Below are positions 56,557 to 64,000 of a stretch of DNA of 64,000 bases, in pieces; positions within the stretch are counted from its first letter, which is position 1, and each line of letters begins with the position of its first letter. The DNA comes from Pararhizobium arenae (lineage in GTDB: Bacteria; Pseudomonadota; Alphaproteobacteria; Rhizobiales; Rhizobiaceae): NCBI RefSeq assembly GCF_001931685.1, contig NZ_MOOY01000005.1:193106-257105 (forward strand), given 5' to 3'. The position numbers and the translations under genes were made by a program. The notes under the pieces were generated by a model, which searched no databases, was not told where the DNA came from, and worked only from the letters and a program-made list of their open reading frames with translations.

Positions 56557-57147
56557 GTGACACCCAGGGAACTGAAAAACCAATTGCGCAAGGAGCGGCT
56601 TGCGCTGCGCGACGCGCTCCATGCCGACCAGCGGAGAGAGGCAAGTCTTGCCATTCTTCAATATGGCGGAGAGGCGATCCCCTTTTCGCCGGGCACCGTC
56701 GTCTCCGGCTTCTGGCCGATCCGGTCCGAAATCGATGTGCGGCCGCTGATGACAAAGCTGCAGCAGCGTGGCGCCCGCCTTTGCCTGCCGGCGATCATCG
56801 ACAAGCAGACGATCGTCTTCCGCGAGTTTTCGCAGCCCTCCGGCATGATCGAAACCGGCTTTGGCACATCTGGCCCCGGCCCGGAGGCCGCCGAACTCGA
56901 ACCCGATATCATGCTCGTTCCGCTTTCCGCCTTCGACGGCAGCGGCCACCGGATCGGCTACGGTGCCGGCTATTATGATCGGGCAATCGAGCGCCTCAGA
57001 GCAAAAGGCAAGATGCCGAAGCTCATCGGCATTGCATTCGACTGCCAGGAAGTGGCATCAGTGCCCGCCGAACCGCATGATGTGGCGCTGGACGCCATGC
57101 TGACGGAAAGCGGCTTGAAGGTTTTTGAATCGGGGACTGCGAAATGA
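56557..57147 (+). CDS. fau: 5-formyltetrahydrofolate cyclo-ligase
   Basis: A protein of about 196 residues, an ATP-dependent enzyme converting 5-formyl-THF to 5,10-methenyl-THF. Seen: TPRELKNQLRKERLALRDAL at the N-terminus, VVSGFWPIRSEIDVRPL and FDGSGHRIGYGAGYYDRAI with the nucleotide loop. I take the GTG at 56557 as the start (family N-terminus MTPRELK); an ORF TTG at 56473 is an alternative. The stop overlaps the next gene by ATGA. 6S RNA lies upstream as in enterobacteria. Confidence 0.92.
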   Translation: MTPRELKNQLRKERLALRDALHADQRREASLAILQYGGEAIPFSPGTVVSGFWPIRSEIDVRPLMTKLQQRGARLCLPAIIDKQTIVFREFSQPSGMIETGFGTSGPGPEAAELEPDIMLVPLSAFDGSGHRIGYGAGYYDRAIERLRAKGKMPKLIGIAFDCQEVASVPAEPHDVALDAMLTESGLKVFESGTAK

Positions 57148-57968
57148 GACTTCTGTTTCTGGGCGATATGGTGGGCAAGACAGGCCGCACGGCGGTCTGG
57201 GATCGATTGCCGGGCCTCGTCAGCGACCTGAAGCTCGATTTTGTCATCGTCAACGGCGAGAATGCCGCCGGCGGGTTCGGTATCACCGAGGAAATCTTTC
57301 TCGAGACGATCAACGCCGGTGCCGATGTCGTGACCACCGGCAATCACGTCTGGGACCAAAAGGAAGCGGTGGTGTTTTGCGAGCGGCACGACCAGTTCCT
57401 GCGCCCCGCAAACTATCCGGCCGGTACGCCGGGTCGCGGTTCCAATCTTTATTTTGCCCGCAACGGTGCGCGCGTGCTGGTCGCCAACATCATGGGCCGC
57501 GTCTTCATGCATCCCGAGCTCGACGATCCCTTCAAGTCGGCCGAGGCGATCCTTGCGGCCTGCCCGCTGAAGGAGCAAGCGGATGCCATCGTTTTTGATT
57601 TCCACGCGGAAGCGACGAGCGAAAAGCAGTGTTTCGGCCATTTCGTGGACGGTCGCGCAAGCCTCGTCGTCGGCACCCATACGCATGTGCCGACCGCCGA
57701 TCATCAGATCCTCAACGGCGGCACGGCCTATATGAGCGATGCCGGCATGTGTGGCGACTACGACAGTTCGCTCGGCATGGAAAAGGAAGAACCGCTCAAC
57801 CGCTTCATTTCGAAAATGCCGAAGGGCCGCTTCGAGGCGGCCTCCGGCCCGGCAACGATCTGCGGCGTCGGGGTCGAGATTTCCGACCGCACGGGTCTTG
57901 CCGAAGCGGTCGCTCCCTTGCGCATAGGTCCAAGGCTCGCGGAAACGATTCCTTCTTTTTGGAAATGA
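57144..57968 (+). CDS. YmdB/TIGR00282-family metallophosphoesterase
   Basis: A 274-residue cytosolic protein: MRLLFLGDMVGKTGRTAVWD, IVNGENAAGGFGITEEI, TTGNHVWDQKEAV, ANIMGRVFMHPELDDPF, DFHAEATSEKQCFGHFVDGRASLVVGTHTHVPTAD and MCGDYDSSLGM. The metal ligands are intact. Relatives (Bacillus YmdB) are 2',3'-cyclic nucleotide phosphodiesterases. Coupled to fau by ATGA. Confidence 0.93.
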   Translation: MRLLFLGDMVGKTGRTAVWDRLPGLVSDLKLDFVIVNGENAAGGFGITEEIFLETINAGADVVTTGNHVWDQKEAVVFCERHDQFLRPANYPAGTPGRGSNLYFARNGARVLVANIMGRVFMHPELDDPFKSAEAILAACPLKEQADAIVFDFHAEATSEKQCFGHFVDGRASLVVGTHTHVPTADHQILNGGTAYMSDAGMCGDYDSSLGMEKEEPLNRFISKMPKGRFEAASGPATICGVGVEISDRTGLAEAVAPLRIGPRLAETIPSFWK

Positions 57969-58009
57969 TTTTCGCAACCGGTCTTCTGATTTAGTGTGAT
58001 ACAAAAATT

Positions 58010-58264
58010 ATGAAGATTGTGTATGATGAGAGCAAGCGGCTTTCCAATATCGCAAAGCATGCCTTGGATTTTGCCGAGATCGATCTCGCATTTTTCGAAG
58101 CTGCTATCGTGGTCGCTGCAAAGGCGCGCCGGTTTAAAGCAATAGGCCCATTTCGCGACGGACTGACGTCTGTCGTTTTCTTTCAACTGGGCGAGGAAGG
58201 GCTCTCGTTGATCTCGATGCGCCCGGCTAGCAAGAAGGAGCGTTTGCTGTATGACCAACGCTAA
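58010..58264 (+). CDS. brnT: BrnT family type II toxin
   Basis: An 84-residue RelE/ParE-like RNase toxin of the BrnT family: VYDESKRLSNIAKHALDFAEI at the N-terminus, RRFKAIGPFRDGLTSVVFF, and the family end ISMRPASKKERLLYDQR. It overlaps the downstream antitoxin gene by 14 bp. Toxin first, antitoxin second is the typical brnTA order. BrnT cleaves mRNA and is neutralised by BrnA. Confidence 0.9.
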   Translation: MKIVYDESKRLSNIAKHALDFAEIDLAFFEAAIVVAAKARRFKAIGPFRDGLTSVVFFQLGEEGLSLISMRPASKKERLLYDQR

Positions 58265-58571
58265 GCGCTCGAAGATTTCGTCCGTTCAGGCGAACTCGAG
58301 TGAAACATCCGATCACGAGATGGAACTCCCTCACCCCGATGACGAAGAGTGGACGGCTGAAGAAATGCGGGTTGCGCGTCCATTTTCCGAGGTTTTTCCG
58401 GAATTGATGCAGTCATTGCGCAAGTCGCGCGGTCGCCCGGTGGCTGAACGTCGCAAGCAGCAAATTTCCATCAGGCTCGATACGGATGTTGTCGAAAAAT
58501 TCAAGGCGACCGGCAAAGGATGGCAAGCCCGCATGAATGACGCGCTAAGAAAGGCAACTGCCGACCTGTAG
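58251..58571 (+). CDS. brnA: BrnA family antitoxin
   Basis: 106 residues with a disordered acidic N-terminal half (HPDDEEWTAEEMRVARPFSEVFPEL) that wraps the toxin and a C-terminal ribbon-helix-helix domain (QQISIRLDTDVVEKFKATGKGWQARMNDALRKA) that binds DNA and autoregulates. It overlaps brnT by 14 bp. Confidence 0.9.
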   Translation: MTNAKRSKISSVQANSSETSDHEMELPHPDDEEWTAEEMRVARPFSEVFPELMQSLRKSRGRPVAERRKQQISIRLDTDVVEKFKATGKGWQARMNDALRKATADL

Positions 58572-58667
58572 ATGACGCGATTGTGAAATCCCTGCGTCCC
58601 GATCGCGCTTTACCTCAACGACATCTCGCCTATCCTGCGCCCTGCAAATCCCTTGCAAGCGAGGTGC

Positions 58668-59501
58668 ATGATGCTGCGTTCTGCCATCTACACATATGTC
58701 GCCATTGCCGTTTTGCATTTTCTCCTGCCGATGGGGGCTCACGCCCAGACGGCGGCGCCGATGGTCAGCCAATGCCAGGCGATCGCCGGAACCCTTCCCT
58801 CCGCCACATTCGCAAGCTTTGCACCCTCGGCGGTTCCCGTGCAGGCGGCAGGGGAAGAGGTTACGATCACCTATGTCGGGCACTCGACCTTCCTGATCGA
58901 GACACCTGGCGGGGTTGCGATCGCCACCGATTATAATGGTTGGTACACGCCGCCGCGGATGCCGACGGTTGCGACCATGAACAAGGCACATTCCAGCCAT
59001 TTCACGCTCAATCCCGATCCCGCAATCAAGCATGTGCTGCATGGCTGGGGCGACGATGGCGGGCCTGCCGATCATGATCTCGTCGTCGGTGACGCCTATA
59101 TCCGCAATGTGACAACCGACATCCGCTCCGGCTACGGCGCGATGGAGCCGAATGGCAATTCGATCTTCATCTTCGAAGTCGCCGGGCTCTGCATCGGCCA
59201 TCTCGGTCATCTCCACCATGAGCTTGACGACAGCCACTATGCCGAAATCGGCCGGCTCGATGTCCTGATGGTTCCGGTCGATGGTGGCCTGACCATGGGC
59301 GCGGAAAGCATGAGCCGGGTGGTCAGCCGTCTGCGTTCGGCCCTTATCCTGCCCATGCACCGGCGCGGGCCTCCGATCGACACTTTCCTTTCCATGTTCG
59401 ACGACAAGTTCGACCGCTCTTTTGCCGACAGCGACAATGTCGTCGTCTCTCTGCGCTCCTTGCCAGGCAAGCCCCTGATTTATATTCTCAAGGGCGTCTG
59501 A
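58668..59501 (+). CDS. exported MBL-fold (UlaG-like) metallo-hydrolase
   Basis: 277 residues. Signal peptide (YVAIAVLHFLLPMGAHA). The fold begins VTITYVGHSTFLIETPGGVAIATDYN, and later shows IGHLGHLHHEL, VLMVPVDGG and LILPMHRRGP, as in the beta-lactamase-superfamily UlaG branch. The canonical HxHxDH block is not obvious; the usual metal-site His residues are partly replaced (HSSHFTL, HGWGDDGGPADH), so it may be a divergent member. GCGAGG upstream of the tandem ATGs. Role unknown. Confidence 0.75.
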   Translation: MMLRSAIYTYVAIAVLHFLLPMGAHAQTAAPMVSQCQAIAGTLPSATFASFAPSAVPVQAAGEEVTITYVGHSTFLIETPGGVAIATDYNGWYTPPRMPTVATMNKAHSSHFTLNPDPAIKHVLHGWGDDGGPADHDLVVGDAYIRNVTTDIRSGYGAMEPNGNSIFIFEVAGLCIGHLGHLHHELDDSHYAEIGRLDVLMVPVDGGLTMGAESMSRVVSRLRSALILPMHRRGPPIDTFLSMFDDKFDRSFADSDNVVVSLRSLPGKPLIYILKGV

Positions 59502-59517
59502 TACTGGAGATTGCCCG

Positions 59518-59997
59518 ATGCGGCTTCGCGCGCTCGCACTGATCATGTTGCTCGGTTGCCCCTGGAGCGCGCAGGCCGAAGGCGTGCCGCCGCCACGCAT
59601 GCCGACGGCGGAAGGGGGCACGACCAAATCCGCGCCCGAGTCACTCGACCCGATGGGCGAGCAGGAAGAATTTGTTCTTCCCTCCGGAAATATCGGCTGC
59701 ATTTATACGCCAGAAGGCGGGACGGCCGTATACGTACCCGCGGACGGCGGCCCCGAACTGGCCTGTGACCGCGTGGAGCCGCTTTATGTGCGCGCCGTGC
59801 TTTCCGGAAACGGGCCGGGGCGTCTCCTGAAGAATGTGGGTGATCCCAGCTGCTGTTCCGCAGGACCGGTGCTGGATTACGGCCAGCGCTGGTCGGCTGG
59901 ACCGTTTACCTGCCTCTCGACCCGAAAGGGGCTTGCTTGCGAACGTGATGACGGCCATTCGTTCTTCCTTAGCCGCGCCCGCATCGAGGCGAACTAA
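59518..59997 (+). CDS. small exported protein, DUF6636-like
   Basis: A 159-residue protein with signal peptide (LRALALIMLLGCPWSAQA). The mature domain has a family-like Cys/Trp pattern: FVLPSGNIGCIYTP, ELACDRVEP, GQRWSAGPFTCLSTRKGLACERDDGHSFFLSRA. Disulfide-rich, with an unknown role. It starts 17 nt after the MBL gene with GGAG upstream, so both are likely in one operon. Confidence 0.7.
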   Translation: MRLRALALIMLLGCPWSAQAEGVPPPRMPTAEGGTTKSAPESLDPMGEQEEFVLPSGNIGCIYTPEGGTAVYVPADGGPELACDRVEPLYVRAVLSGNGPGRLLKNVGDPSCCSAGPVLDYGQRWSAGPFTCLSTRKGLACERDDGHSFFLSRARIEAN

Positions 59998-60083
59998 AAA
60001 ATCTTCACCTGCTGGACGAAAAGCGCCGATGAAACTATAAGGCGGCCCAATCCTGACACGACAAGCATTGCAAAGAGGGCGCC

Positions 60084-60830
60084 ATGGCCGGCCATTCACA
60101 GTTCAAGAACATCATGCACCGCAAGGGCAAGCAGGACTCGGTCCGCTCCAAGATGTTCTCAAAGCTCGCCCGCGAAATCACCGTTGCCGCCAAGACCGGT
60201 CTGCCCGACCCCACGATGAACGCGCGCCTGCGCCTGGCCGTTCAGAACGCCAAGGCTCAGTCCATGCCGAAAGACAACATCGAGCGCGCCATCAAGAAGG
60301 CTGCCGGTGCCGATGGCGAGAACTATGATGAGGTCCGCTACGAAGGTTATGGGCCGGGCGGCGTTGCCGTCATCGTCGAGGCGCTGACCGACAACCGCAA
60401 CCGCACCGCCTCCAACGTCCGCTCCACCTTCACCAAGGCCGGCGGTGCACTGGGCGAAACCGGCTCGGTGTCCTTCTCCTTCGATCGCGTCGGTGAAATC
60501 ACCTACAAGCTGTCGGTCGGTGACGCGGACAAGGTCATGGAAGCGGCTATCGAAGCCGGCGCCGAAGATGTGACGACGGACGAGGACGGTCATTCGATCA
60601 TCTGCGGTTTCGAAGACATCGGCGACGTTTCCAAGGCGCTCGAAGCGACGCTCGGCGAAGCCGAAACCGTCAAGGCCATCTGGCGCGCCCAGAACACTGT
60701 GCCGGTCGATGAAGAAAAGGCGCAGTCGCTGATGAAGCTCATCGACACGCTGGAAGATGATGATGACGTGCAGAACGTCTACACCAACTTCGAAGTTTCC
60801 GACGAAGTGATGGCGAAGCTTTCCGCCTGA
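60084..60830 (+). CDS. yebC: YebC/PmpR family transcriptional regulator / translation factor
   Basis: A 248-residue protein with the family start [58 protein letters not shown], the [21 protein letters not shown] block, the [15 protein letters not shown] region and a C-terminal [14 protein letters not shown]. YebC proteins bind DNA and some act on translation of proline-rich motifs. Commonly located near ruvC, as here. Confidence 0.95.
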   Translation: MAGHSQFKNIMHRKGKQDSVRSKMFSKLAREITVAAKTGLPDPTMNARLRLAVQNAKAQSMPKDNIERAIKKAAGADGENYDEVRYEGYGPGGVAVIVEALTDNRNRTASNVRSTFTKAGGALGETGSVSFSFDRVGEITYKLSVGDADKVMEAAIEAGAEDVTTDEDGHSIICGFEDIGDVSKALEATLGEAETVKAIWRAQNTVPVDEEKAQSLMKLIDTLEDDDDVQNVYTNFEVSDEVMAKLSA

Positions 60831-60852
60831 TTTCGGTGAAATACCTTTCATG

Positions 60853-60887
60853 AAAAAAGCCCGCCCGGATATCCGGAGCGGGCTTTT
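60853..60887 (+). terminator. Rho-independent terminator after yebC
   Basis: AAAGCCCGC...CCGGAT/ATCCGG...GCGGGCTTT stem followed by TTTTTATTTT. Confidence 0.85.
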
Positions 60888-60944
60888 TATTTTGCAGATA
60901 TCATCCAAGTTGCGGCAAATCAGCGGGTGCGATACCAACAACAT

Positions 60945-61124
60945 ATGGAGCACGTAGGCACTGCATTGTTGTTTGTATTCGCTGCCCTGTGTGGATACGC
61001 GGGCAAGCGCATTGCAGGGGCGAAGGGTCGTAGTAGACTCTTTTGGGCTACCTTCTGTGTTTGCTCCGGCCCCGTGGGAATACTCGTGTTATGTGTTTTG
61101 CCGCCGCCTTCTGACGCAGAGTGA
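60945..61124 (+). CDS. small membrane protein, tentative
   Basis: A 59-residue ORF: MEHVGTALLFVFAALCGYAG, then KRIAGAKGRSRLFWATFCVCSGPVGILVLCVLPPPSDAE. Two hydrophobic helices are separated by a basic loop (KGRSRLFW). A GTG at 60927 could add six residues. No convincing ribosome binding site. It ends 15 nt before the convergent oxidoreductase gene's stop. I do not recognise the family. Confidence 0.45.
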   Translation: MEHVGTALLFVFAALCGYAGKRIAGAKGRSRLFWATFCVCSGPVGILVLCVLPPPSDAE

Positions 61125-61139
61125 AGTCGTCAAAAAGGC

Positions 61140-62162
61140 TCAGGCAGCATCCCGTCCATCTGCTGCTGCGAGCCGCTTCTGGGCATCCGCAAATAGTCGA
61201 ACGGATTTCAGCCGCGCATCCATGTCAAAGATAGGCATGGAAACGATGAGTTCGTCCGCGCCGGTGTTGCGGATGAAGGTCTTGAGTTTCCTCTCCACCG
61301 TCTCCGGCCCGCCGACGACGGCATAGGTCATGGCCTGATCGACGAACGCCTTTTCGGATTCGTGCCAGAGACCATCCATGCTATCGACCGGCGGCGGAAA
61401 TTGGCCACGCGCATTGCGGCGCAGCGCCACGAAGGATTGCTGCATGGAGGTGAACAGGTAATTCGCCTCATCATCTGTGTCGGCCGCGACACCCATGATG
61501 CCGACCATGGCATGGGGTTGATCCAGATATTCCGACGGCTCGAAACGTTCGCGGTAGATTTCCAATGCCGACATCAGCATGTCCGGCGCGAAATGCGAGG
61601 CAAAGGCAAAGGGCAGGCCGAGCATGCCGGCGAGATGGGCGCTGAAGTGGCTGGAGCCGAGCAGCCAGATCGGCACATTGGTATCGGCGCCGGGAATGGC
61701 GATCAGGCCCTGGTTTTCGCCGACCGGTCCGAGCAGCGCCTGCAACTCGACGACATCGTTCGGGAAATTGTTGGCGCTCGCTTCCATATTGCGGCGAAGA
61801 GCGGAAGCCGTGCGCATGTCCGTACCCGGTGCGCGACCGAGGCCCAGATCGATACGGCCGGGATAAAGGGCGGCCAGCGTGCCGAACTGTTCTGCAATCA
61901 CCAGCGGCGAATGGTTTGGCAGCATGATGCCGCCGGAGCCGACGCGGATCGTGCTGGTGCCCGCCGCCACATGGGAAATGACGATCGCGGTCGCCGCACT
62001 GGCAATGCCTTTCATGCCGTGGTGCTCGGCGAGCCAGAAGCGCTTGTAGCCTTCGGCTTCCGCCTCCTGCGCCAGTCTGCGGGAGTTGGCCAGGGCTTGC
62101 GAAACGGTCGAGCCTTGCGTGATCGGCGAAAGGTCGAGGATGGAAAAGGGGATCATCGTCAT
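61140..62162 (-). CDS. LLM-class flavin-dependent oxidoreductase
   Basis: A 340-residue luciferase-like monooxygenase-fold protein: [92 protein letters not shown] and [28 protein letters not shown]. This is the bacterial TIGR03558/LuxAB-like branch. Flavin substrate and electron donor unknown. The start at 62162 has AGAGG upstream; the next ATG (62156) is also possible. Divergent from ruvC. Confidence 0.9.
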   Translation of the reverse strand: MTMIPFSILDLSPITQGSTVSQALANSRRLAQEAEAEGYKRFWLAEHHGMKGIASAATAIVISHVAAGTSTIRVGSGGIMLPNHSPLVIAEQFGTLAALYPGRIDLGLGRAPGTDMRTASALRRNMEASANNFPNDVVELQALLGPVGENQGLIAIPGADTNVPIWLLGSSHFSAHLAGMLGLPFAFASHFAPDMLMSALEIYRERFEPSEYLDQPHAMVGIMGVAADTDDEANYLFTSMQQSFVALRRNARGQFPPPVDSMDGLWHESEKAFVDQAMTYAVVGGPETVERKLKTFIRNTGADELIVSMPIFDMDARLKSVRLFADAQKRLAAADGRDAA

Positions 62163-62268
62163 GCCTCTGAAAAGAAGATATTTCTCCTCATGTAAGTGCT
62201 CGCAGCGCAAATCCAAGGCGAGGCCTGCACATTCGGCCGTCGTCTTGCCGCGGTAAAGCCTGTGATTT

Positions 62269-62283
62269 GTTTTTGTTTTGTTC
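62269..62283 (+). promoter_or_regulatory. LexA-like box upstream of ruvC
   Basis: GTTTTTGTTTTGTTC matches the rhizobial LexA consensus GTTC-N7-GTTC with one substitution (GTTT in the first half). It is 46 bp before the ruvC start, where SOS control of ruvCA would act. Position in relation to a -10/-35 was not resolved. Confidence 0.4.
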
Positions 62284-62328
62284 ACATTTTGCTGGCAGCT
62301 TCCGGTGGATCACATTAGGGTTTTCGGC

Positions 62329-62841
62329 ATGACGAATACGATTCGCATCATTGGCATCGATCCCGGCCTGCGCCGCACCGGCTGGGGGATTGTCGATACG
62401 CTGGGCAACTCTCTGCGCTTCGTCGCTTCCGGCACGGTCACCTCCGATGGTGACATGGATTTGGCGTCACGGCTCTGCCAACTGCATGACGGTCTGGCAG
62501 AGGTGATCCACACCTATAAGCCGGATGAAGCGGCTGTCGAGCAAACCTTCGTCAACAAGGATGCCGTGGCGACGCTGAAGCTTGGGCAAGCGCGTGGCAT
62601 CGCCATGCTGGTGCCGGCCCGGGCTGGTTTGAAGGTTGCCGAATATGCGCCGAATGCGGTCAAAAAGGCGGTCATCGGTGTTGGCCATGGCGAAAAGCAG
62701 CAGATTCACATGATGCTGAAAGTCCTGATGCCGAAGGTCGTTTTCAAGGGCAACGACGCGGCCGATGCGCTCGCCATCGCCATCTGCCATGCGCACAACC
62801 GGCAGGCCATGACGTCGCGGCTTGCAGCGCTTGCCGTATAG
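62329..62841 (+). CDS. ruvC: Holliday junction resolvase RuvC
   Basis: A 170-residue nuclease: [18 protein letters not shown] with the first active-site Asp, [12 protein letters not shown] with the Glu, [19 protein letters not shown] and the Asp pair in [13 protein letters not shown]. Cuts four-way junctions after RuvAB branch migration. The start at 62329 has AGGG upstream. Confidence 0.97.
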   Translation: MTNTIRIIGIDPGLRRTGWGIVDTLGNSLRFVASGTVTSDGDMDLASRLCQLHDGLAEVIHTYKPDEAAVEQTFVNKDAVATLKLGQARGIAMLVPARAGLKVAEYAPNAVKKAVIGVGHGEKQQIHMMLKVLMPKVVFKGNDAADALAIAICHAHNRQAMTSRLAALAV

Positions 62842-62882
62842 GGCAAGATGCCGCCCGCAAACACTTTATCCATGAGGGACAG

Positions 62883-63500
62883 ATGATCGGCAAGCTCAAG
62901 GGAACGATCGACGAGATCGGTGATGATCATGTGGTTCTGGATGTGCATGGCGTCGGCTATGTCGCTTACTGCTCGGCGCGCACGCTTTCGAAGCTCGGAT
63001 CGTCTGGGGAAGCCGCCGTCCTCTTCATCGAGACATACGTTCGCGAAGACCAGCTTCGGCTTTTCGGCTTCCTGACAGCGCTGGAGCGGGAATGGTTTCG
63101 CCTTTTGCAGAGCGTTCAGGGTGTCGGCTCCAAGGTGGCGCTCGCCGTATTGTCCGTGCTGACGCCTGGCGAGCTTGCCAACGCGATCGCGCTTCAGGAC
63201 AAGACGTCGGTTTCGCGTGCGCCCGGCGTGGGGCCAAAGGTCGCCGTGCGCATCGTGACGGAACTCAAGAACAAGGCTCCGGCCTTTGCCGGCGAGGCCG
63301 GGTCGAATATCGGCCTGAAGCAGGAGCTTGGGGAAGGGGTTGCCGCGGCACCCGTCGCCGATGCCGTCTCGGCGCTGACAAATCTCGGTTACTCGCGCGA
63401 TCAGGCCGCCAACGCCGTTGCAGCCGCCTTGAAGAACGGCGGCGAGGGGACCGACAGCGCCAAGCTGATCCGGCTTGGGTTGAAAGAGCTTTCGCGGTAG
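62883..63500 (+). CDS. ruvA: Holliday junction branch migration protein RuvA
   Basis: A 205-residue protein: OB-fold [29 protein letters not shown], HhH pair region [20 protein letters not shown] and [18 protein letters not shown], and C-terminal domain III ([17 protein letters not shown]). It tetramerises on junctions and recruits RuvB. 41 nt after ruvC. The expected ruvB is not found directly after; a toxin-antitoxin pair follows instead. Confidence 0.97.
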   Translation: MIGKLKGTIDEIGDDHVVLDVHGVGYVAYCSARTLSKLGSSGEAAVLFIETYVREDQLRLFGFLTALEREWFRLLQSVQGVGSKVALAVLSVLTPGELANAIALQDKTSVSRAPGVGPKVAVRIVTELKNKAPAFAGEAGSNIGLKQELGEGVAAAPVADAVSALTNLGYSRDQAANAVAAALKNGGEGTDSAKLIRLGLKELSR

Positions 63501-63513
63501 ATATTTGCGAACC

Positions 63514-63539
63514 GACGGAAATTTGGTAAAGTTTCCGTC
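63514..63539. promoter_or_regulatory. perfect dyad upstream of the antitoxin gene
   Basis: GACGGAAA-N10-TTTCCGTC, 26 nt before the antitoxin ATG. It could be the autoregulatory operator of the toxin-antitoxin pair or part of the ruvA terminator (there is a T6 run 8 nt beyond). Confidence 0.5.
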
Positions 63540-63565
63540 AAAGTGACTTTTTTAGGAATTATTCG

Positions 63566-63850
63566 ATGTTTTGGGAGCTTACGCTTTCGTCGAAAGGACA
63601 GGTTACGATCCCCAAAGAAATGCGGGAAGCTTTAAACTTGCGTCCGGGCGATCAACTCATCTACTCGTTCATAGACGGAGAAGTGGTCGTTACGCCGAAG
63701 AACCTGGATTTCAACGAGTTGGCTGGGTTGCTCGGGACACCGCCTGGAGGGCGGGCGAGCATTGACGAGATCGATGGGTCGGTTCTGAACGCCGGTGGAA
63801 CGAATGTGATCGATACGGATGACGATGTTCATTCGGATGCTGCAGCATGA
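63566..63850 (+). CDS. AbrB/MazE-type antitoxin
   Basis: A 94-residue protein with an N-terminal SpoVT-AbrB domain: LTLSSKGQVTIPKEMREALNLRPGDQLIYSFIDGEVVVTPK. The acidic C-terminal half (ASIDEIDGSVLNAGG...DTDDDVHSDAA) would wrap the toxin. The stop overlaps the next start by ATGA. Tandem with a PIN-domain gene, so a VapBC pair with an AbrB-type antitoxin. Confidence 0.85.
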   Translation: MFWELTLSSKGQVTIPKEMREALNLRPGDQLIYSFIDGEVVVTPKNLDFNELAGLLGTPPGGRASIDEIDGSVLNAGGTNVIDTDDDVHSDAAA

Positions 63851-64000
63851 CTGTTTTTGGGCTCGATACCAATGTTGTGCTGCGTCTGTTTGTCGATGAT
63901 GACCCGGTGCAGCGGAAAGCGGCGTTGAAATTCGGCCAAGGACTGGGACAGGACTACTCGGCTTTCGTCACGGTGGTTAGTCTTCTGGAGCTCGATTGGG
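63847..64000 (+). CDS. vapC: PIN-domain toxin (VapC-like), 3' end cut by window edge
   Basis: The first 51 codons are visible. MTVFGLDTNVVLRLFVDDDPVQ holds the first PIN-domain Asp (Asp7), and SLLELDW has the second acidic residue. PIN toxins are Mg2+-dependent RNases that often cut tRNA. The rest lies beyond 64000. Confidence 0.8.
   Translation, partial: MTVFGLDTNVVLRLFVDDDPVQRKAALKFGQGLGQDYSAFVTVVSLLELDW

Overview
The window looks like a chromosomal, mostly housekeeping stretch of an alphaproteobacterium of the order Hyphomicrobiales (Rhizobiales), most likely Rhizobiaceae (Agrobacterium/Rhizobium/Sinorhizobium relatives). The evidence is the high GC content, lineage-typical proteins (GapR/DUF2312, RcdA/DUF1465, DUF1192, DUF1244, DUF1036, DUF4164, a Brucella-Omp10-like lipoprotein, homospermidine synthase), rhizobial intergenic palindromic repeats, and the tkt-gap-pgk-fba and zapA-6S RNA-fau arrangements. 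I see no rRNA, tRNA, prophage, insertion sequence with a transposase, or CRISPR array.

Layout. 1-4.4 kb: an edge-truncated inositol monophosphatase, a Sel1-repeat exported protein, a ThiE-like protein, a TSUP transporter and a small ArsR regulator. 4.1-6.7 kb: two small YdcH-like (DUF465) genes, purE-purK and an L36-type ribosomal protein gene too short for ordinary ORF calling. 6.7-12.1 kb: a TPR protein overlapping an alpha/beta hydrolase, DUF1036-pyk, then N-formylglutamate amidohydrolase, DUF1244 and gapR. 12.1-24.6 kb: a DUF882 protein, a sigma-54 response regulator, oligoendopeptidase F, pabB with a PabC-like lyase, a GGDEF protein, a DUF3445 gene with an apparent 5' frameshift, homospermidine synthase and an Omp10-like lipoprotein. 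Several dispersed palindromic repeats lie between these genes. 25.7-37 kb: a 5'-nucleotidase/LysM fusion, hemH, a QmcA-NfeD pair, a beta-barrel protein, galU, a lytic transglycosylase and an SGNH-fold protein. 35.8-42.2 kb: gltB-gltD with a small membrane-protein ORF between them. 42.7-48.7 kb: threonine aldolase, a BASS transporter, an Hsp20 gene with a sigma-32-like promoter and ROSE-like RNA thermometer, an MFS transporter, DUF1192, a probable small RNA and rcdA. 48.7-54.8 kb: tkt-gap-(glycolipid-binding protein)-pgk and fba, all on the minus strand. 55.1-60.8 kb: DUF4164, zapA, 6S RNA, fau, a YmdB-like phosphoesterase, a BrnTA toxin-antitoxin pair, an MBL-fold protein and yebC. 61.1-64 kb: a luciferase-like oxidoreductase, ruvC-ruvA and a VapBC/MazE-type toxin-antitoxin pair sitting where ruvB would be expected.

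How it fits together. The metabolic content is central: lower glycolysis/gluconeogenesis and the pentose phosphate link (pyk, fba, pgk, gap, tkt), purine synthesis (purEK), folate (pabB/C, fau), heme (hemH), ammonia assimilation (gltBD), polyamine (hss) and envelope precursors (galU). Cell-cycle functions recur (GapR, RcdA, ZapA), and a perfect TTAA-N7-TTAA CtrA-type box lies upstream of rcdA. The least conventional parts are regulatory RNA and DNA: the putative small RNA before rcdA, the Hsp20 thermometer, the 6S RNA, operator-like dyads upstream of fba and between gltB and the aldolase gene, and a nested MITE-like repeat upstream of pabB. I did not find a clearly novel multi-gene system. All calls were made by reading the sequence and recalling families, without database searches.
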